DNA of 64,000 bases from Curtobacterium sp. Leaf261 (GCF_001422205.1 NZ_LMMJ01000001.1:675591-739590), one strand, 5' to 3'. Positions 7,941-16,404 are shown, counted from the first letter of the stretch. Numbers and translations are program-made. Notes: generated by a model not told the origin, from the sequence alone.

Positions 7941-8447
7941 TCAGTCCTCGCGCGCTCGGGCGCTCTCGGGCACCGGCGCGGCCTCGCCGGACACGGGCGC
8001 AGCCTCGTCCGCAGCGTCCGCCGCGCCGAGCCGCTCGAGGAGTCCCGCGAGGAGCGCCACGTCGTCGTCGGACCAGTCCGCGAGCCGGGCGTCGAGGCTG
8101 TCCCGGTGCACGCGGACGCTCCGGACGAGCGCGGCACGCCCGGTCTCGGTGACGCCGAGGGGCTTCGCGTTCCCCGAACCCCCGTCCGTCGTCTCGATGA
8201 GCCCGGCCCGCACGAGCCCGGCGAGCTGTCGCGAGATCGTCGACCGGTTGAGGCGCAGGAACCGCGCGATGTCGATCGCCATGCAGCCGGGATGCTGCGC
8301 CACGAAGTCGACGAGCGAGTGGTCCACGATGCTGAGCGCTGCCTCGGGTCCCCTGGCCCGGACGGCCGCACGACGGGTGATCCGGGAGAGCTCCGCGTAG
8401 GCGCGCGTGACGTCCGCCTCCCGGAGTCGGTCGGTGGTCTCGGACAT
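7941..8447 (-). CDS. MarR-family transcriptional regulator
   Basis: 168 aa. The winged helix-turn-helix is clear: CMAIDIARFLRLNRSTISRQ, then LVRAGLIE and a wing near GNAKPLGVTETGRAAL. The start at 8447 has GAGGAGTG seven bases upstream. Divergent from the Pip-like membrane protein; MarR proteins beside such genes usually repress them, and a palindrome overlies the neighbour's -10 box. Co-transcribed with the phosphoesterase behind it. Confidence 0.9.
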   Translation of the reverse strand: MSETTDRLREADVTRAYAELSRITRRAAVRARGPEAALSIVDHSLVDFVAQHPGCMAIDIARFLRLNRSTISRQLAGLVRAGLIETTDGGSGNAKPLGVTETGRAALVRSVRVHRDSLDARLADWSDDDVALLAGLLERLGAADAADEAAPVSGEAAPVPESARARED

Positions 8448-8517
8448 CGTCACTCCTCGCGTCGTTCCTCGAGCAACGGTAGCGGCCTCGGCCCGTGGTG
8501 GCGGTTCGGCCGTGTAA

Positions 8518-8534
8518 GTTGTAAAGTGCAACAC
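8518..8534. promoter_or_regulatory. Candidate MarR operator over the -10 box of the Pip-like gene
   Basis: GTTG-TAAAGTG-CAAC (8518-8532) is a short inverted repeat that encloses TAAAGT (8522-8527), seven bases before ATG 8535. A protein bound here would block the -10. A related half site TGTTGC recurs just inside the gene (8543-8548). MarR binding is inferred from the divergent position. Confidence 0.45.
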
Positions 8535-9749
8535 ATGTCCGATGTTGCAGAACACAACCTACTGCCCGTCCGCCGCCTCCCGCAGACGGACGTCCCGCAG
8601 ACGGACGCCCCGCACCCGGACACCCCGCCGACGCACACCCGGCGCTCGGTCGACCTGCACCCGGAGACCGGGCGGACCGAGCCGGACCGGCAGCACGCCG
8701 CTCCGCGCACCCCCTCCGTCGCACACCCCGAGGGGCTCGGCAGAGCCCTCCTCACCTTCGCGACACACATCCTCGTCCCGCTGTTCCTCGCTGCCGGGAT
8801 GGGCCTCGCCTACCTCGGGGCCTTCCACGCGCCCCAGCCGAAGGACCTGCCGGTCGGCATCGTCGGCCAGGGATCTGCGAGCCAGGTGTTCGCGCAGACG
8901 GTGACGGACGAGTCCGACGGTGCCCTCGTCGCGCACGTGGTGGCGAGCTCAGCGGACGCGAGGACGAGCATCCGCGACCGCGACCTCGCCGCGGTCTACG
9001 AACCCGGTGCGACGAGTGCGACCCTCTACGTGTCGAGCGCGGCCTCGGACACGACGGCGACCGTCGCCGGCAAGGTGTTCGCACCGATCGCCTTCGCGCA
9101 GAAGCTCCCCCTCCGCACCGTCGACGTCGTGGCCGCCGGGGCGGACGACTCCACCGGACAGGGCCTCTTCTTCCTGCTCGTCGCCCTGAGCGTCGGCGGG
9201 TACTCGAGCGCCATCGCCGTGGCCGCCTTCGCCGCACGCCTCCGTCTGCTCTGGACCGCGGTCGTCGGCCTGGCGACCGCCGGTGTCGTCGCCGGCATCG
9301 GGATCGTCATCGCCGGACCGGTCTACGGCGTGGTGACGCACCACGAGTGGCAGATCTTCCTGTTCGCGTGGATGTACGACGCCGCGATCATCGGCCTCGG
9401 CGTCGGTCTCCACCCGATGCTCGGCCGGTGGACGACGCCGGTGCTCACGATGCTGTTCGTGATGCTCAACTTCACCTCCTCCGGCGGCATCTTCCAGCCC
9501 GCGCTGCAGCCGGGGTTCTTCGCCGGCCTGAACACCTTCTGGAGCGGTGCCGCCTGGCTCGGTGCGGCGCAGGACCTGCAGTACTTCCCGGGGGCGTCCC
9601 TCGGGAGGAGCGCGCTCGTGCTCTCGCTGTGGCTGGCGGCCGCGGTGCTCCTCGTCGGGATCGTGCACGGCCTGGTGGCCCGTCGCACCCGGATCGCCCG
9701 GGAGCGCGCCGTGACCCCGCTCGAGGAGGAAGAGGTCGTCGCCGCCTGA
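8535..9749 (+). CDS. YhgE/Pip-like multi-pass membrane protein
   Basis: 404 aa. A Pro/Thr/His-rich cytoplasmic N-terminus (about 70 residues) is followed by one membrane helix (LLTFATHILVPLFLAAGMGL), then an extracytoplasmic domain of some 110 residues, then five helices near residues 215-395 and an acidic C-terminus (TPLEEEEVVAA). This is the layout of ABC-2/YhgE-Pip family proteins, some of them phage receptors or efflux-like components; the exact role is unknown. No ATPase gene is adjacent. Expression is probably set by the divergent MarR. Confidence 0.8.
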   Translation: MSDVAEHNLLPVRRLPQTDVPQTDAPHPDTPPTHTRRSVDLHPETGRTEPDRQHAAPRTPSVAHPEGLGRALLTFATHILVPLFLAAGMGLAYLGAFHAPQPKDLPVGIVGQGSASQVFAQTVTDESDGALVAHVVASSADARTSIRDRDLAAVYEPGATSATLYVSSAASDTTATVAGKVFAPIAFAQKLPLRTVDVVAAGADDSTGQGLFFLLVALSVGGYSSAIAVAAFAARLRLLWTAVVGLATAGVVAGIGIVIAGPVYGVVTHHEWQIFLFAWMYDAAIIGLGVGLHPMLGRWTTPVLTMLFVMLNFTSSGGIFQPALQPGFFAGLNTFWSGAAWLGAAQDLQYFPGASLGRSALVLSLWLAAAVLLVGIVHGLVARRTRIARERAVTPLEEEEVVAA

Positions 9750-9760
9750 CCGGCACCGTC

Positions 9761-9876
9761 GACGGACCGGAGGGACGGTGCCAGGCCGGACCGCGCCTCC
9801 CGTCCGGCTCGCGCCGTTGACGGACCGGAGGGACGGTGCGAGGCCGGACCGCGCCTCCCGTCCGGCACCTGGCCGC
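9761..9876. repeat. Two tandem 58-bp copies of a palindromic unit
   Basis: The unit begins GACGGACCGGAGGGACGGTG and contains CGCGCCTCCCGTCCGG; the second copy starts 58 bases after the first (9761 and 9819). It belongs to the same family as the GGACTGGAGG/GGACGGGAGG palindromes. It lies just after the Pip-like gene and may form stacked hairpins. Confidence 0.7.
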
Positions 9877-9932
9877 ATCGCGGACCGTCAGCCGAAGCGA
9901 GCGCGGTCGTCGGCCGGCGATGCCCCTCGGTC

Positions 9933-10062
9933 GCACCACTCCTGCCGCATCGCCCCACCATCCACCGCTGGTGCGATGCGCGGCCCGTGGTGCGATGAGC
10001 AGGTGATGGTGCGATGCGCAGATCATGGTGCGATGCGCGGGCATTGGTGCGATGCGCGAGGA
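9933..10062. repeat. Cluster of TGGTGCGATG words
   Basis: GGTGCGATG(CGC) occurs five times in about 90 bases (9971-10062), preceded by inverted forms (TCGCACCACTCC, CCGCATCGCCCC). A second, larger cluster with the same words lies at 51545-51900. This gap (9750-10202, 453 bases, between convergent genes) contains only repeats; I see no gene in it. Confidence 0.6.
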
Positions 10063-10083
10063 ACGGCCGGCGGCCGTGGCGTA

Positions 10084-10145
10084 CCGGACTGGAGGCACGG
10101 CTGGCGTCACCGACGTCGGGTGCGCTGGGTGGGCCTCCAGTCCGG
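10084..10145. repeat. GGACTGGAGG-family palindrome
   Basis: CCGGACTGGAGGC at 10084-10096 pairs exactly with GCCTCCAGTCCGG at 10133-10145 around a 36-base loop. It may help end transcription of the convergent gene ending at 10203. Confidence 0.65.
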
Positions 10146-10153
10146 CTGTCCGC

Positions 10154-10207
10154 GACCGTCGTTCGTTCAGTGACCGTCGTTCGTTCAGTGACCGTCGTTC
10201 GTTCAGC
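10154..10207. repeat. Three 18-bp tandem copies overlapping a stop codon
   Basis: GACCGTCGTTCGTTCAGT is repeated three times (last base changed in the third). The third copy contains the stop codon (10203-10205) and last codons of the VOC gene, so the array looks like a duplication of that gene's end. Confidence 0.75.
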
Positions 10208-10667
10208 GACCGTCGGCGGCGGCTTCGAGCGCCGCGATGTCGAGCTTCACCATGTCCATCATCGCGGTCATCGTCCTCGCGGCCCGTTCGGGGTCCGGGT
10301 CGGACAGCAGTTCGGACATCCGCGTCGGGGTGATCTGCCACGCCACGCCCCAGCGGTCCCGGAGCCAGCCGCACGCGACCTCCTCGCCGCCGTCGGTGAG
10401 GGCGTCCCAGTACCGGTCGAGTTCCTGCTGGTCGTCGACGTCGACCTGGAACGAGACGGCGTCGTTGTGCGGGTGCCCGGGGCCGCCGTTCATGGCGCGC
10501 CACCGCTGCCCGGCGAGGGTGAACTCGACGACCGTCGTGGTGGTCGCGTCCCCGTCGCTCATCCGGTTGACGGTGTCGATCCTCGAGTCCGGGAAGAGGC
10601 TCGTGTAGAGGGTGGCGGCCTCTTCGGCCTGGCCGTCGAACCAGAGGAACGGGACGATGCGCTGCAT
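10203..10667 (-). CDS. VOC-family (PhnB-like) protein
   Basis: 154 aa matching the PhnB/3-demethylubiquinone methyltransferase-like branch of the vicinal oxygen chelate superfamily: MQRIVPFLWFDGQAEEAATL, then EFTLAGQRWRAMNGGP and CGWLRDRWGVAWQITPTRM. Members are usually annotated from fold only, so no substrate can be given. AGGAG lies seven bases before ATG 10667. The coding end is shared with a tandem repeat. Confidence 0.88.
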   Translation of the reverse strand: MQRIVPFLWFDGQAEEAATLYTSLFPDSRIDTVNRMSDGDATTTTVVEFTLAGQRWRAMNGGPGHPHNDAVSFQVDVDDQQELDRYWDALTDGGEEVACGWLRDRWGVAWQITPTRMSELLSDPDPERAARTMTAMMDMVKLDIAALEAAADGR

Positions 10668-10761
10668 GATGAGCTCCTGTGCTCGGGTGCTTCCTGGTGT
10701 TCCGTGCGGGCTGCGCCGTGGGTCTGTCCCGTGGCGCCGTGGGTCTGTCCTGCTCCGGCGT

Positions 10762-11046
10762 TCAGCGGCTCAGCAGCGCCGCCTTCTCGGGGTGCTCGTC
10801 GAACCACTGGCCGACGAACCAGCACATCGGGACGATGCGCATCGTCGAGGTCTGCTCCACGTCGTCGATCGCCGCCGTGACGAGCTCCCCGCCGTACCCG
10901 TGCCCGCGGTGCTTCGGGACCGTGTAGGTGTGTGGGAACGCGATGGCGTCGCCGTTGACGCTGTAGTCGAGCACGCTCACGAGGTCGCCGTCGACGCTCA
11001 GCGTGTAGCGGTTCTGGTCGGTCTCGTTCCGGAACTCGTGCGCCAT
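10762..11046 (-). CDS. Small YjdJ-type GNAT acetyltransferase
   Basis: 94 aa, the size of the minimal GNAT-like domain. The acetyl-CoA loop is visible as VPKHRGHGYGGELVTAAIDD, followed by PMCWFVGQWFDEHPE, typical of the YjdJ/AtAct-type group. Start chosen at ATG 11046, where the protein begins MAHEFRNETDQNRYTLSVDG. Divergent from the next gene. The short gap downstream holds two imperfect copies of GGCGCCGTGGGTCTGTCC. Confidence 0.85.
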   Translation of the reverse strand: MAHEFRNETDQNRYTLSVDGDLVSVLDYSVNGDAIAFPHTYTVPKHRGHGYGGELVTAAIDDVEQTSTMRIVPMCWFVGQWFDEHPEKAALLSR

Positions 11047-11128
11047 GCCGTCATCATGCACCCTTCGGAGCCGCTCCGAACTGGGTGGTCCCTGGAATTC
11101 GAGCGCGTCGGCGGCGTTGTCTTGCTGC

Positions 11129-11776
11129 ATGACCACGATCGGATTCATCGGCTCAGGCAACATCGGTTCCCAGCTCGCTCGGCTGGCCGTCGCACACGGC
11201 TACGACGTCGTGATGAGCAACTCGCGCGGCCCGGAGACGCTCTCGGACCTCGTCGCGGAGCTCGGCGAGCGCGCGACGGCGGGCACGCGGGACGAGGCCG
11301 CGGCCAAGGGGGACCTGGTCGTCGTGACCGTGCCGCTCGCCGCGATCTCGACGATCCCCGTCGAGCCGCTCGTCGGCAAGGTCGTCGTCGACACGAACAA
11401 CTACTACCCGCAGCGCGACGGACAGATCAGCGAACTCGACGCCGAGACCACGACGGTGTCGGAGATCCTGCAGGACCGGCTCCCGGAGTCGCACGTCGTC
11501 AAGGCGTTCAACCACATCGCAGCCGCCGACCTGACGACCGCCGGGAGCCCGTCCGGCACCGCTGGCCGACGCGCGCTCATCGTCGCGGGCAACGACCCCG
11601 AGGCACGGAAGGCCGTCGGGGACCTGATCGACGAGTTCGGCTTCGAGCCGGTCGACATCGGCGTGCTCAGCGAGGGATGGCGCATCCAGCGCGACACCCC
11701 CGGGTACGTCGCACCGTTCGACGCGATCGGCCTCGAGCTCGCGGTGGCGGACGCCAAGCGCTACGCCGACATGTAG
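11129..11776 (+). CDS. NADP-binding oxidoreductase, F420-dependent NADP reductase (Fno)-like
   Basis: 215 aa. The N-terminus has the dinucleotide motif GFIGSGNIGSQLARLA followed by VVMSNSRGPE, fitting NADP(H). The middle matches NPD-type reductases (VVVDTNNYYPQRDG, VVKAFNHIAAADL). The family includes F420H2:NADP oxidoreductases and related coenzyme-F420-independent proteins; which applies cannot be decided. Transcription ends at a strong hairpin (11814-11869) shared with the convergent aldo/keto reductase. Confidence 0.82.
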   Translation: MTTIGFIGSGNIGSQLARLAVAHGYDVVMSNSRGPETLSDLVAELGERATAGTRDEAAAKGDLVVVTVPLAAISTIPVEPLVGKVVVDTNNYYPQRDGQISELDAETTTVSEILQDRLPESHVVKAFNHIAAADLTTAGSPSGTAGRRALIVAGNDPEARKAVGDLIDEFGFEPVDIGVLSEGWRIQRDTPGYVAPFDAIGLELAVADAKRYADM

Positions 11777-11813
11777 CACGCGAGGCCGCCGCGGCGGTCG
11801 CTCGTCCCTGCAT

Positions 11814-11869
11814 TGAGAAGTGCCCATCTGTCGGGTCTGGTTCGACACTCGACAGATGGGCACTTCTCA
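11814..11869. terminator. Perfect 20-bp bidirectional hairpin
   Basis: Bases 11814-11833 and 11850-11869 are exact complements with a 16-base loop. It lies between convergent genes ending at 11776 and 11911. The arm contains CATCTGTCGGGT; a related CTGTCGGGT hairpin sits between convergent genes at 62713-62767. Confidence 0.75.
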
Positions 11870-11910
11870 TGCGCTCGACGGCCCCGCGCTGGGCCGCGCG
11901 CGGGGCCTCG

Positions 11911-12876
11911 TCAGGCGTCGAAGAGCACCGTCAGTTCGGCGAGCTCGTCCTCGTCCGGCGTCCACGCGGTCCCGGCGTCGACGTTCTGGGTGATCTGCTC
12001 GGGCTTCGTGGCACCCGCGATGACGCTCGTCAGCCCGGGCTGCGCGAGCAACCACGCGAACGTCGCCTGCAGCATCGTGATCCCCCGGGCGTCGCAGAAG
12101 TCCTGGTACCCACGGAGCACGCCCCACGGCGCGTCCTCGAGCAGCTCGGGCTTGAGCTTCGAGATCCGGCCGTCCGCCGGGCCGCCGTCGGCGGTGTACT
12201 TGCCCGTCAGCAGCCCGTTGTACAGCGGGAAGTACGGCAGGAACCCCAGTGCGTAGGCGCGGACCGCCGGCAGGACCTCATGCTCGACGCCGCGGGCGAG
12301 CGGGCTGTACTCGTTCTGTGCGGACACGAACGACGCGGTCCCGGCGATCGCAGCGGTCAGTTCGGCCTCCGCGATCTGCCACCCGGCGAAGTTCGAGTGC
12401 CCGATGTACCGGATCTTGCCCTCGCGGACCAGGTCGTCGAGCACCGACAGCGTCTCCTCGATCGGCGTGATCGGGTCCGGCGTGTGCATCTGGTAGAGAT
12501 CGATCCAGTCGGTGTCGAGTCGGCGGAGCGAGGCCTCGACCGCGAGCCGCACGTACCGCCGTGAGCCCCTGGCACCCCAGTCCGGGCCGTTCGCGCCGCG
12601 CATGTCCGCGCCGAACTTGGTCGCGAGGACGATCTCGTCGCGACGGCCGGCGAGCGCCGCGCCCATCATCGACTCCGAGCGTCCGGGCTCCCCGCCGTAG
12701 ATGTCGGCGGTGTCGAACAGGGTCACCCCCGCGTCGATCGCGGCCGAGATCACCGCGTTCGTGCCCTCCTGGGACTCGGTGGCTGTCCCCGGCCTGCCGA
12801 AGTTGTTGCACCCGAGGCCGACCGTCGAGACGACGAGGCCGGAGGGTCCGAGTGGGCGGTGTTCGATGTCTGCCAT
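11911..12876 (-). CDS. Aldo/keto reductase
   Basis: 321 aa TIM-barrel oxidoreductase. The tetrad is visible: Asp and Tyr in DTADIYGG, Lys in LATKFGAD and His in YQMHTPDP. The NADPH-binding end is also present (SVIAGATKPEQITQNV). It resembles the YdjG/YhdN/Mgd branch that reduces small aldehydes. ATG 12876 has TACGGT six bases upstream, so a leaderless message is likely. Neighbours give no clue to the substrate. Confidence 0.92.
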   Translation of the reverse strand: MADIEHRPLGPSGLVVSTVGLGCNNFGRPGTATESQEGTNAVISAAIDAGVTLFDTADIYGGEPGRSESMMGAALAGRRDEIVLATKFGADMRGANGPDWGARGSRRYVRLAVEASLRRLDTDWIDLYQMHTPDPITPIEETLSVLDDLVREGKIRYIGHSNFAGWQIAEAELTAAIAGTASFVSAQNEYSPLARGVEHEVLPAVRAYALGFLPYFPLYNGLLTGKYTADGGPADGRISKLKPELLEDAPWGVLRGYQDFCDARGITMLQATFAWLLAQPGLTSVIAGATKPEQITQNVDAGTAWTPDEDELAELTVLFDA

Positions 12877-12974
12877 GCCTCGACCGTACCGGCGTCGCCC
12901 GAACTGGGGCATGAGTCCTGCTCGGACAACCGGTACAACTTGGACAACACATCTGCAGGATCGAGGAGTCAACC

Positions 12975-15242
12975 GTGGGGTCACATCGTCTGCCGGGTCG
13001 GCCCGACCGACCGTCGTCCCCCGACGCACCGGTCCCCGAGCAGCCGGCGCGTCGCCGCCTCGCCTCGGCGTTCGACGCGATCTCGAGTGTCCCCGACGAG
13101 CTGGCCGCCGTCGTGCTGCCGGTCGACGACGCCACCTCGGACCACCTGCCCGCCGTCATCGCCCCCGCAGCGACCGCGTCGGCCGTGCCGGGCGAGAGCG
13201 CGCGGTCGCATGCTGCCGCTCCGTCGCCCCGGCCGAAGCGCCCGCTCCCGGCGTGGGTCACGGCGCCGCCCGTGCCGATGGCGTCCGACGCGGCATCGCC
13301 GTCGCTGCCCGCTGCTCCCGTCTCCCCCGTGGTCGCGCCGGGTGCGGCGGTCCCGCGGACCGTCCGGCCGGAGGCGACCGGGAACGGGACGCCCGACCCC
13401 TCGAACGTCCACGGCGCGCTGCCGCACGATCCCGCCGCGCACCGGGCCGACCCGTCGCTGACGGGACACGATGCAGCGCACGACGAGCGCGAACCGACGG
13501 ACGGACTGGAGGGACGGCGCACCCCCGCAACGCCGGCCCTCGACCCGAACGCCACGGCACCCGACTTCCCGCCGCAGGCCGGGACACTGCCGCCGGCGCC
13601 GACCTCACCGACGGTCGACACCACCCCCGTGATGCGACAGCCGGACGGGAGCGTCGCGGTCCCCCCGGCCGGATCGTGGTTCACCACGCCGCCGGTCGTC
13701 GCAGCCGATGCCGTCGCCGCGGAGCAGGATGCTCAGCAGGGTGCAGTGCCCAACGGCGCTCTGCCCGGAGCAGCACGGCCCGACGGCGCACTGCCCGGAG
13801 CAGCACGGCCCGACGGCGCACTGCCCGGAGCAGCACGGTCCGACGGTGGCGCGAGCCCGAGTGCAGCGTCGATCCAACGGCCGCACGACAGCACAGCGAT
13901 TGCCCCGCACACCGCGCCGCACACCGCGCCGCCCGCCGGCGGTCAGCCGTTCGCGGGAGGTCAGCCGTCCGCCGACCGGTCCACGCCGCCCGCTCCCGGT
14001 CGGGCGGCTCCCCTCGTCCACGACGCCACGACGACGGCGCAGGCCGCCCAGTCCGCGCAGGCCGAGCACGAACGTCGTGCGCTCCTCGATCCGAACGCCG
14101 GGCAGCCGAGGTTCTCGGTCCCGGGGCTCGAGCACCTCATCGTGCCGGGGAGCGAGACGCCCGGTGCGGGACAGGCGGCAGCGCAGGTCGCCCCGGCCGC
14201 GCACTGGACGGCTCCGCAGCAGCCGGCCGCAGCGCCGTCGATCCCGCAGCGGTCCGCCCCGCCGCAGTTCGTCCCCCAGCAGTTCGTTCCGCAGCCGCAG
14301 TCCGTTCCGCAGCAGGCGGCCGTCGGGCACTCCGGTGTGCGCAGCCAGGGCCAGCAGCAGTCCATTCCGCAGCCGCAGCCGCAGCCGCAGCCGCAGTCCG
14401 TTCCGCTGCAGCAGCCCCTCGCGCGGCAACTCCCGCAGCCCTCCGTCCCGCAGCCGCCCGTCCAGGAGCCGTCGTTCGCGCAGGTCGTGTTCCCGCAGCA
14501 GACCGCGGGTGACCAGCCGCTCTCATCGGCGTCCTCGTCCACCGGTGTCGCGGGCGTCACCGATCCCGTGTCGGCGACCGCCGCGGCTGCACGAGCCGGC
14601 CACGCTGTCCAGGGCGGGACGAGCGTCGGAGGCGATCCGTCCCTCCAGACCGAGACTGCACCCGCAGCGCCCGGTTCCCGCACGTCATCCGGTGCGCGCA
14701 GGACGTCGAAGGCGGCGGCGCGCCGTTCGGCCGCTGCCGCACGCTCGACGGCGAAGGTCGAGGCGGCCGCTGCGCGGCAGCAGGCCGGCGCCGGGCGCAC
14801 GGAACGCTCTGGCATGCCGAGGGGCGCTGCGGCCGAGCGACGGACCACGACACCGACCGCGACGAGGGCGTCGCGTCCCGCACGTTCTTCCGCCGAGTCC
14901 GGTGCTCCCGCGCGGCCCGTCATCGCGCCGTCGACGGCGGCGTTCCTCGCGGCCGTGCTCGGTGTCGTCGTCCTGGCGCTCGGGGCGCTCGGCGTCCTGT
15001 CGGGCGGGCAGGTGCACGCCGCCGGAGTCGTCGTCGGCGTGCTCGCGATCCTGCTCGCGACGCTGGTGCTCCGCGGGGGAACGGCTTCGACGTGGCGACT
15101 GATCGCGCTGGTCGGACTGGTGCTCGGTGTCGTCGGCACCGCACTCACGCTCTACGAGGTCGCGGTCGTCGCTGGACCGGCCATGGGCATCCACGTCCCC
15201 GCGATCCCCGGTGGGCCGGGGCTCACCGGCCTCGGCCTGTAG
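12975..15242 (+). CDS. Large Pro/Ala/Gln-rich protein with C-terminal membrane helices
   Basis: 755 aa; I do not recognise a family. Residues 1-560 are low complexity (Pro, Ala, Gln; runs of PQ), with GALPGAARPD in three tandem copies near residues 261-290. An Ala/Arg/Ser-rich basic stretch follows (about 565-640), then three or four helices (FLAAVLGVVVLALGALGVLS, GVVVGVLAILLATLVL, LIALVGLVLGVVGTALTLY). The long region is probably cytoplasmic and disordered. GTG start with GAGGAG eight bases upstream. One copy of the GGACTGGAGGGACGG repeat is embedded and translated (DGLEGRRTP, about 13500). Confidence 0.7.
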   Translation: MGSHRLPGRPDRPSSPDAPVPEQPARRRLASAFDAISSVPDELAAVVLPVDDATSDHLPAVIAPAATASAVPGESARSHAAAPSPRPKRPLPAWVTAPPVPMASDAASPSLPAAPVSPVVAPGAAVPRTVRPEATGNGTPDPSNVHGALPHDPAAHRADPSLTGHDAAHDEREPTDGLEGRRTPATPALDPNATAPDFPPQAGTLPPAPTSPTVDTTPVMRQPDGSVAVPPAGSWFTTPPVVAADAVAAEQDAQQGAVPNGALPGAARPDGALPGAARPDGALPGAARSDGGASPSAASIQRPHDSTAIAPHTAPHTAPPAGGQPFAGGQPSADRSTPPAPGRAAPLVHDATTTAQAAQSAQAEHERRALLDPNAGQPRFSVPGLEHLIVPGSETPGAGQAAAQVAPAAHWTAPQQPAAAPSIPQRSAPPQFVPQQFVPQPQSVPQQAAVGHSGVRSQGQQQSIPQPQPQPQPQSVPLQQPLARQLPQPSVPQPPVQEPSFAQVVFPQQTAGDQPLSSASSSTGVAGVTDPVSATAAAARAGHAVQGGTSVGGDPSLQTETAPAAPGSRTSSGARRTSKAAARRSAAAARSTAKVEAAAARQQAGAGRTERSGMPRGAAAERRTTTPTATRASRPARSSAESGAPARPVIAPSTAAFLAAVLGVVVLALGALGVLSGGQVHAAGVVVGVLAILLATLVLRGGTASTWRLIALVGLVLGVVGTALTLYEVAVVAGPAMGIHVPAIPGGPGLTGLGL
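13755..13844 (+). repeat. Three 30-bp in-frame tandem repeats
   Basis: A 30-base unit encoding GALPGAARPD is repeated three times (starts 13755, 13785, 13815) inside the 755-aa gene; the last copy ends in SD. Copy number may vary between strains. Confidence 0.8.
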
Positions 15243-15409
15243 CCACCGGCCACGCGGCGGAGGCCTGCCGCCACCGGCCACGCGGCGGAAGCCCGTCGCC
15301 ACCGGCCACGCGGCGGAGGCCTGCCGCCACCGGCCACGCGGCGGAGGCCTGCCGCCACCGGCCACGCGGCGGAGGCCTGTCGCCACCGGCCACGCGGCGG
15401 GGGGCCGCC
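15242..15409. repeat. Six tandem 28-bp repeats
   Basis: Unit GCCACCGGCCACGCGGCGGA plus GGCCTGCC, starts at 15242, 15270, 15298, 15326, 15354 and 15382. It begins with the last base of the preceding stop codon. There are no spacers, so it is not a CRISPR array. The following gene is convergent (ends 15454). Confidence 0.85.
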
Positions 15410-15453
15410 ACTGCTCCCGGTCACACGTGCCCGACGCGCCGGGGGCGACCGCC

Positions 15454-16347
15454 TCAGACCGCGCGGATCACCCCGCGGCTGAGGATCGCGTTCGTCAGCG
15501 CGTCGACCGGCTCCCTGGCCACCGTCGGGTTCGCCATGAGCACGTAGTCGACGCTCGGCAAATCGGGGAGACCGAGTCGCTGGGACACCTTGACGAGGTC
15601 CGCGGGGATCAGCGAGTGCGGGAACACGGCGACGCCGATCCCGGCCCGGACGGCGGCGAGGACCCCGTTGACGTCACGGGTGTTGCAGGTGATCCGCCAG
15701 GTGCGGCCCGCTGCCTCGAGGGCGTCGATCGCCATCTGCCGACTGATGCTCGGTGCCTGGTAGGCGATCAGCGGTACCGTCTCGTGCCGCTCGACCGCGA
15801 TGCCGTCCTGCGCCATCCACACCATCTGGTCGGTCGCCACACGGGTGCCGTCGGCGGACTCCCCCGCGGTCTGCTTGATGAACACCAGGTCGAGCTGCCC
15901 GGCCCGCAGTCGGCGGAGGAGCGGGGTCGACTGGTTGATCGTCAGCTCGAGGTTGATCTGGGGGTGCAGCCGTCGGAAGTCCCGGAGGATCCGCGGCAGC
16001 TGGGTGATCGCGAGGTCGTCGGCGGCACCGAAACGGAGGCGCCCGCGGGTCGCCGTCCCGGAGAAGTACGAGTCGGCCTGCGCGTGCGCGGCGAGGATCG
16101 ACCGGGCGAACCCGGCCATCGCGTCGCCGTTGTCGGTGAGCGAGACACCCCGGGTGTCCCGCGCGACGAGGGTCCGCCCCGCCGCGTCCTCGAGCCGTCG
16201 GACATGCTGCGACACCGTCGGCTGGCTGATCCCGAGCCGGGCCGCCGCCTGGGTGAAGCTCGCGGTCTCGGCGACGGCCAGGAACGTCTGGAGGAGGACG
16301 GGATCGAGCACGGTGCCCTCCTGGTGCGGTCGTTCGGCCTCGGTCAT
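15454..16347 (-). CDS. LysR-family regulator
   Basis: 297 aa. The N-terminal helix-turn-helix (LQTFLAVAETASFTQAAARL, ISQPTVSQHVRRLE) is followed by a periplasmic-binding-like effector domain. Divergent from the MFS transporter gene, which is the likely target; the effector is unknown. The gap has direct repeats AATGGGTTG and AATGGGTCG (about 16358 and 16389) that could be part of the binding site. Start taken at 16347 because it gives a standard N-terminus; an in-frame ATG also lies upstream. Confidence 0.9.
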   Translation of the reverse strand: MTEAERPHQEGTVLDPVLLQTFLAVAETASFTQAAARLGISQPTVSQHVRRLEDAAGRTLVARDTRGVSLTDNGDAMAGFARSILAAHAQADSYFSGTATRGRLRFGAADDLAITQLPRILRDFRRLHPQINLELTINQSTPLLRRLRAGQLDLVFIKQTAGESADGTRVATDQMVWMAQDGIAVERHETVPLIAYQAPSISRQMAIDALEAAGRTWRITCNTRDVNGVLAAVRAGIGVAVFPHSLIPADLVKVSQRLGLPDLPSVDYVLMANPTVAREPVDALTNAILSRGVIRAV

Positions 16348-16404
16348 TGCGGAACCCAATGGGTTGATAGCCACCATACGGGGATCGAATGGGTCGCGGG
16401 CAAC

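Noticed and set aside
15242-15409. Possible CRISPR array
   Set aside because: Units are contiguous with no unique spacers and there are no cas genes; it is a simple tandem repeat.
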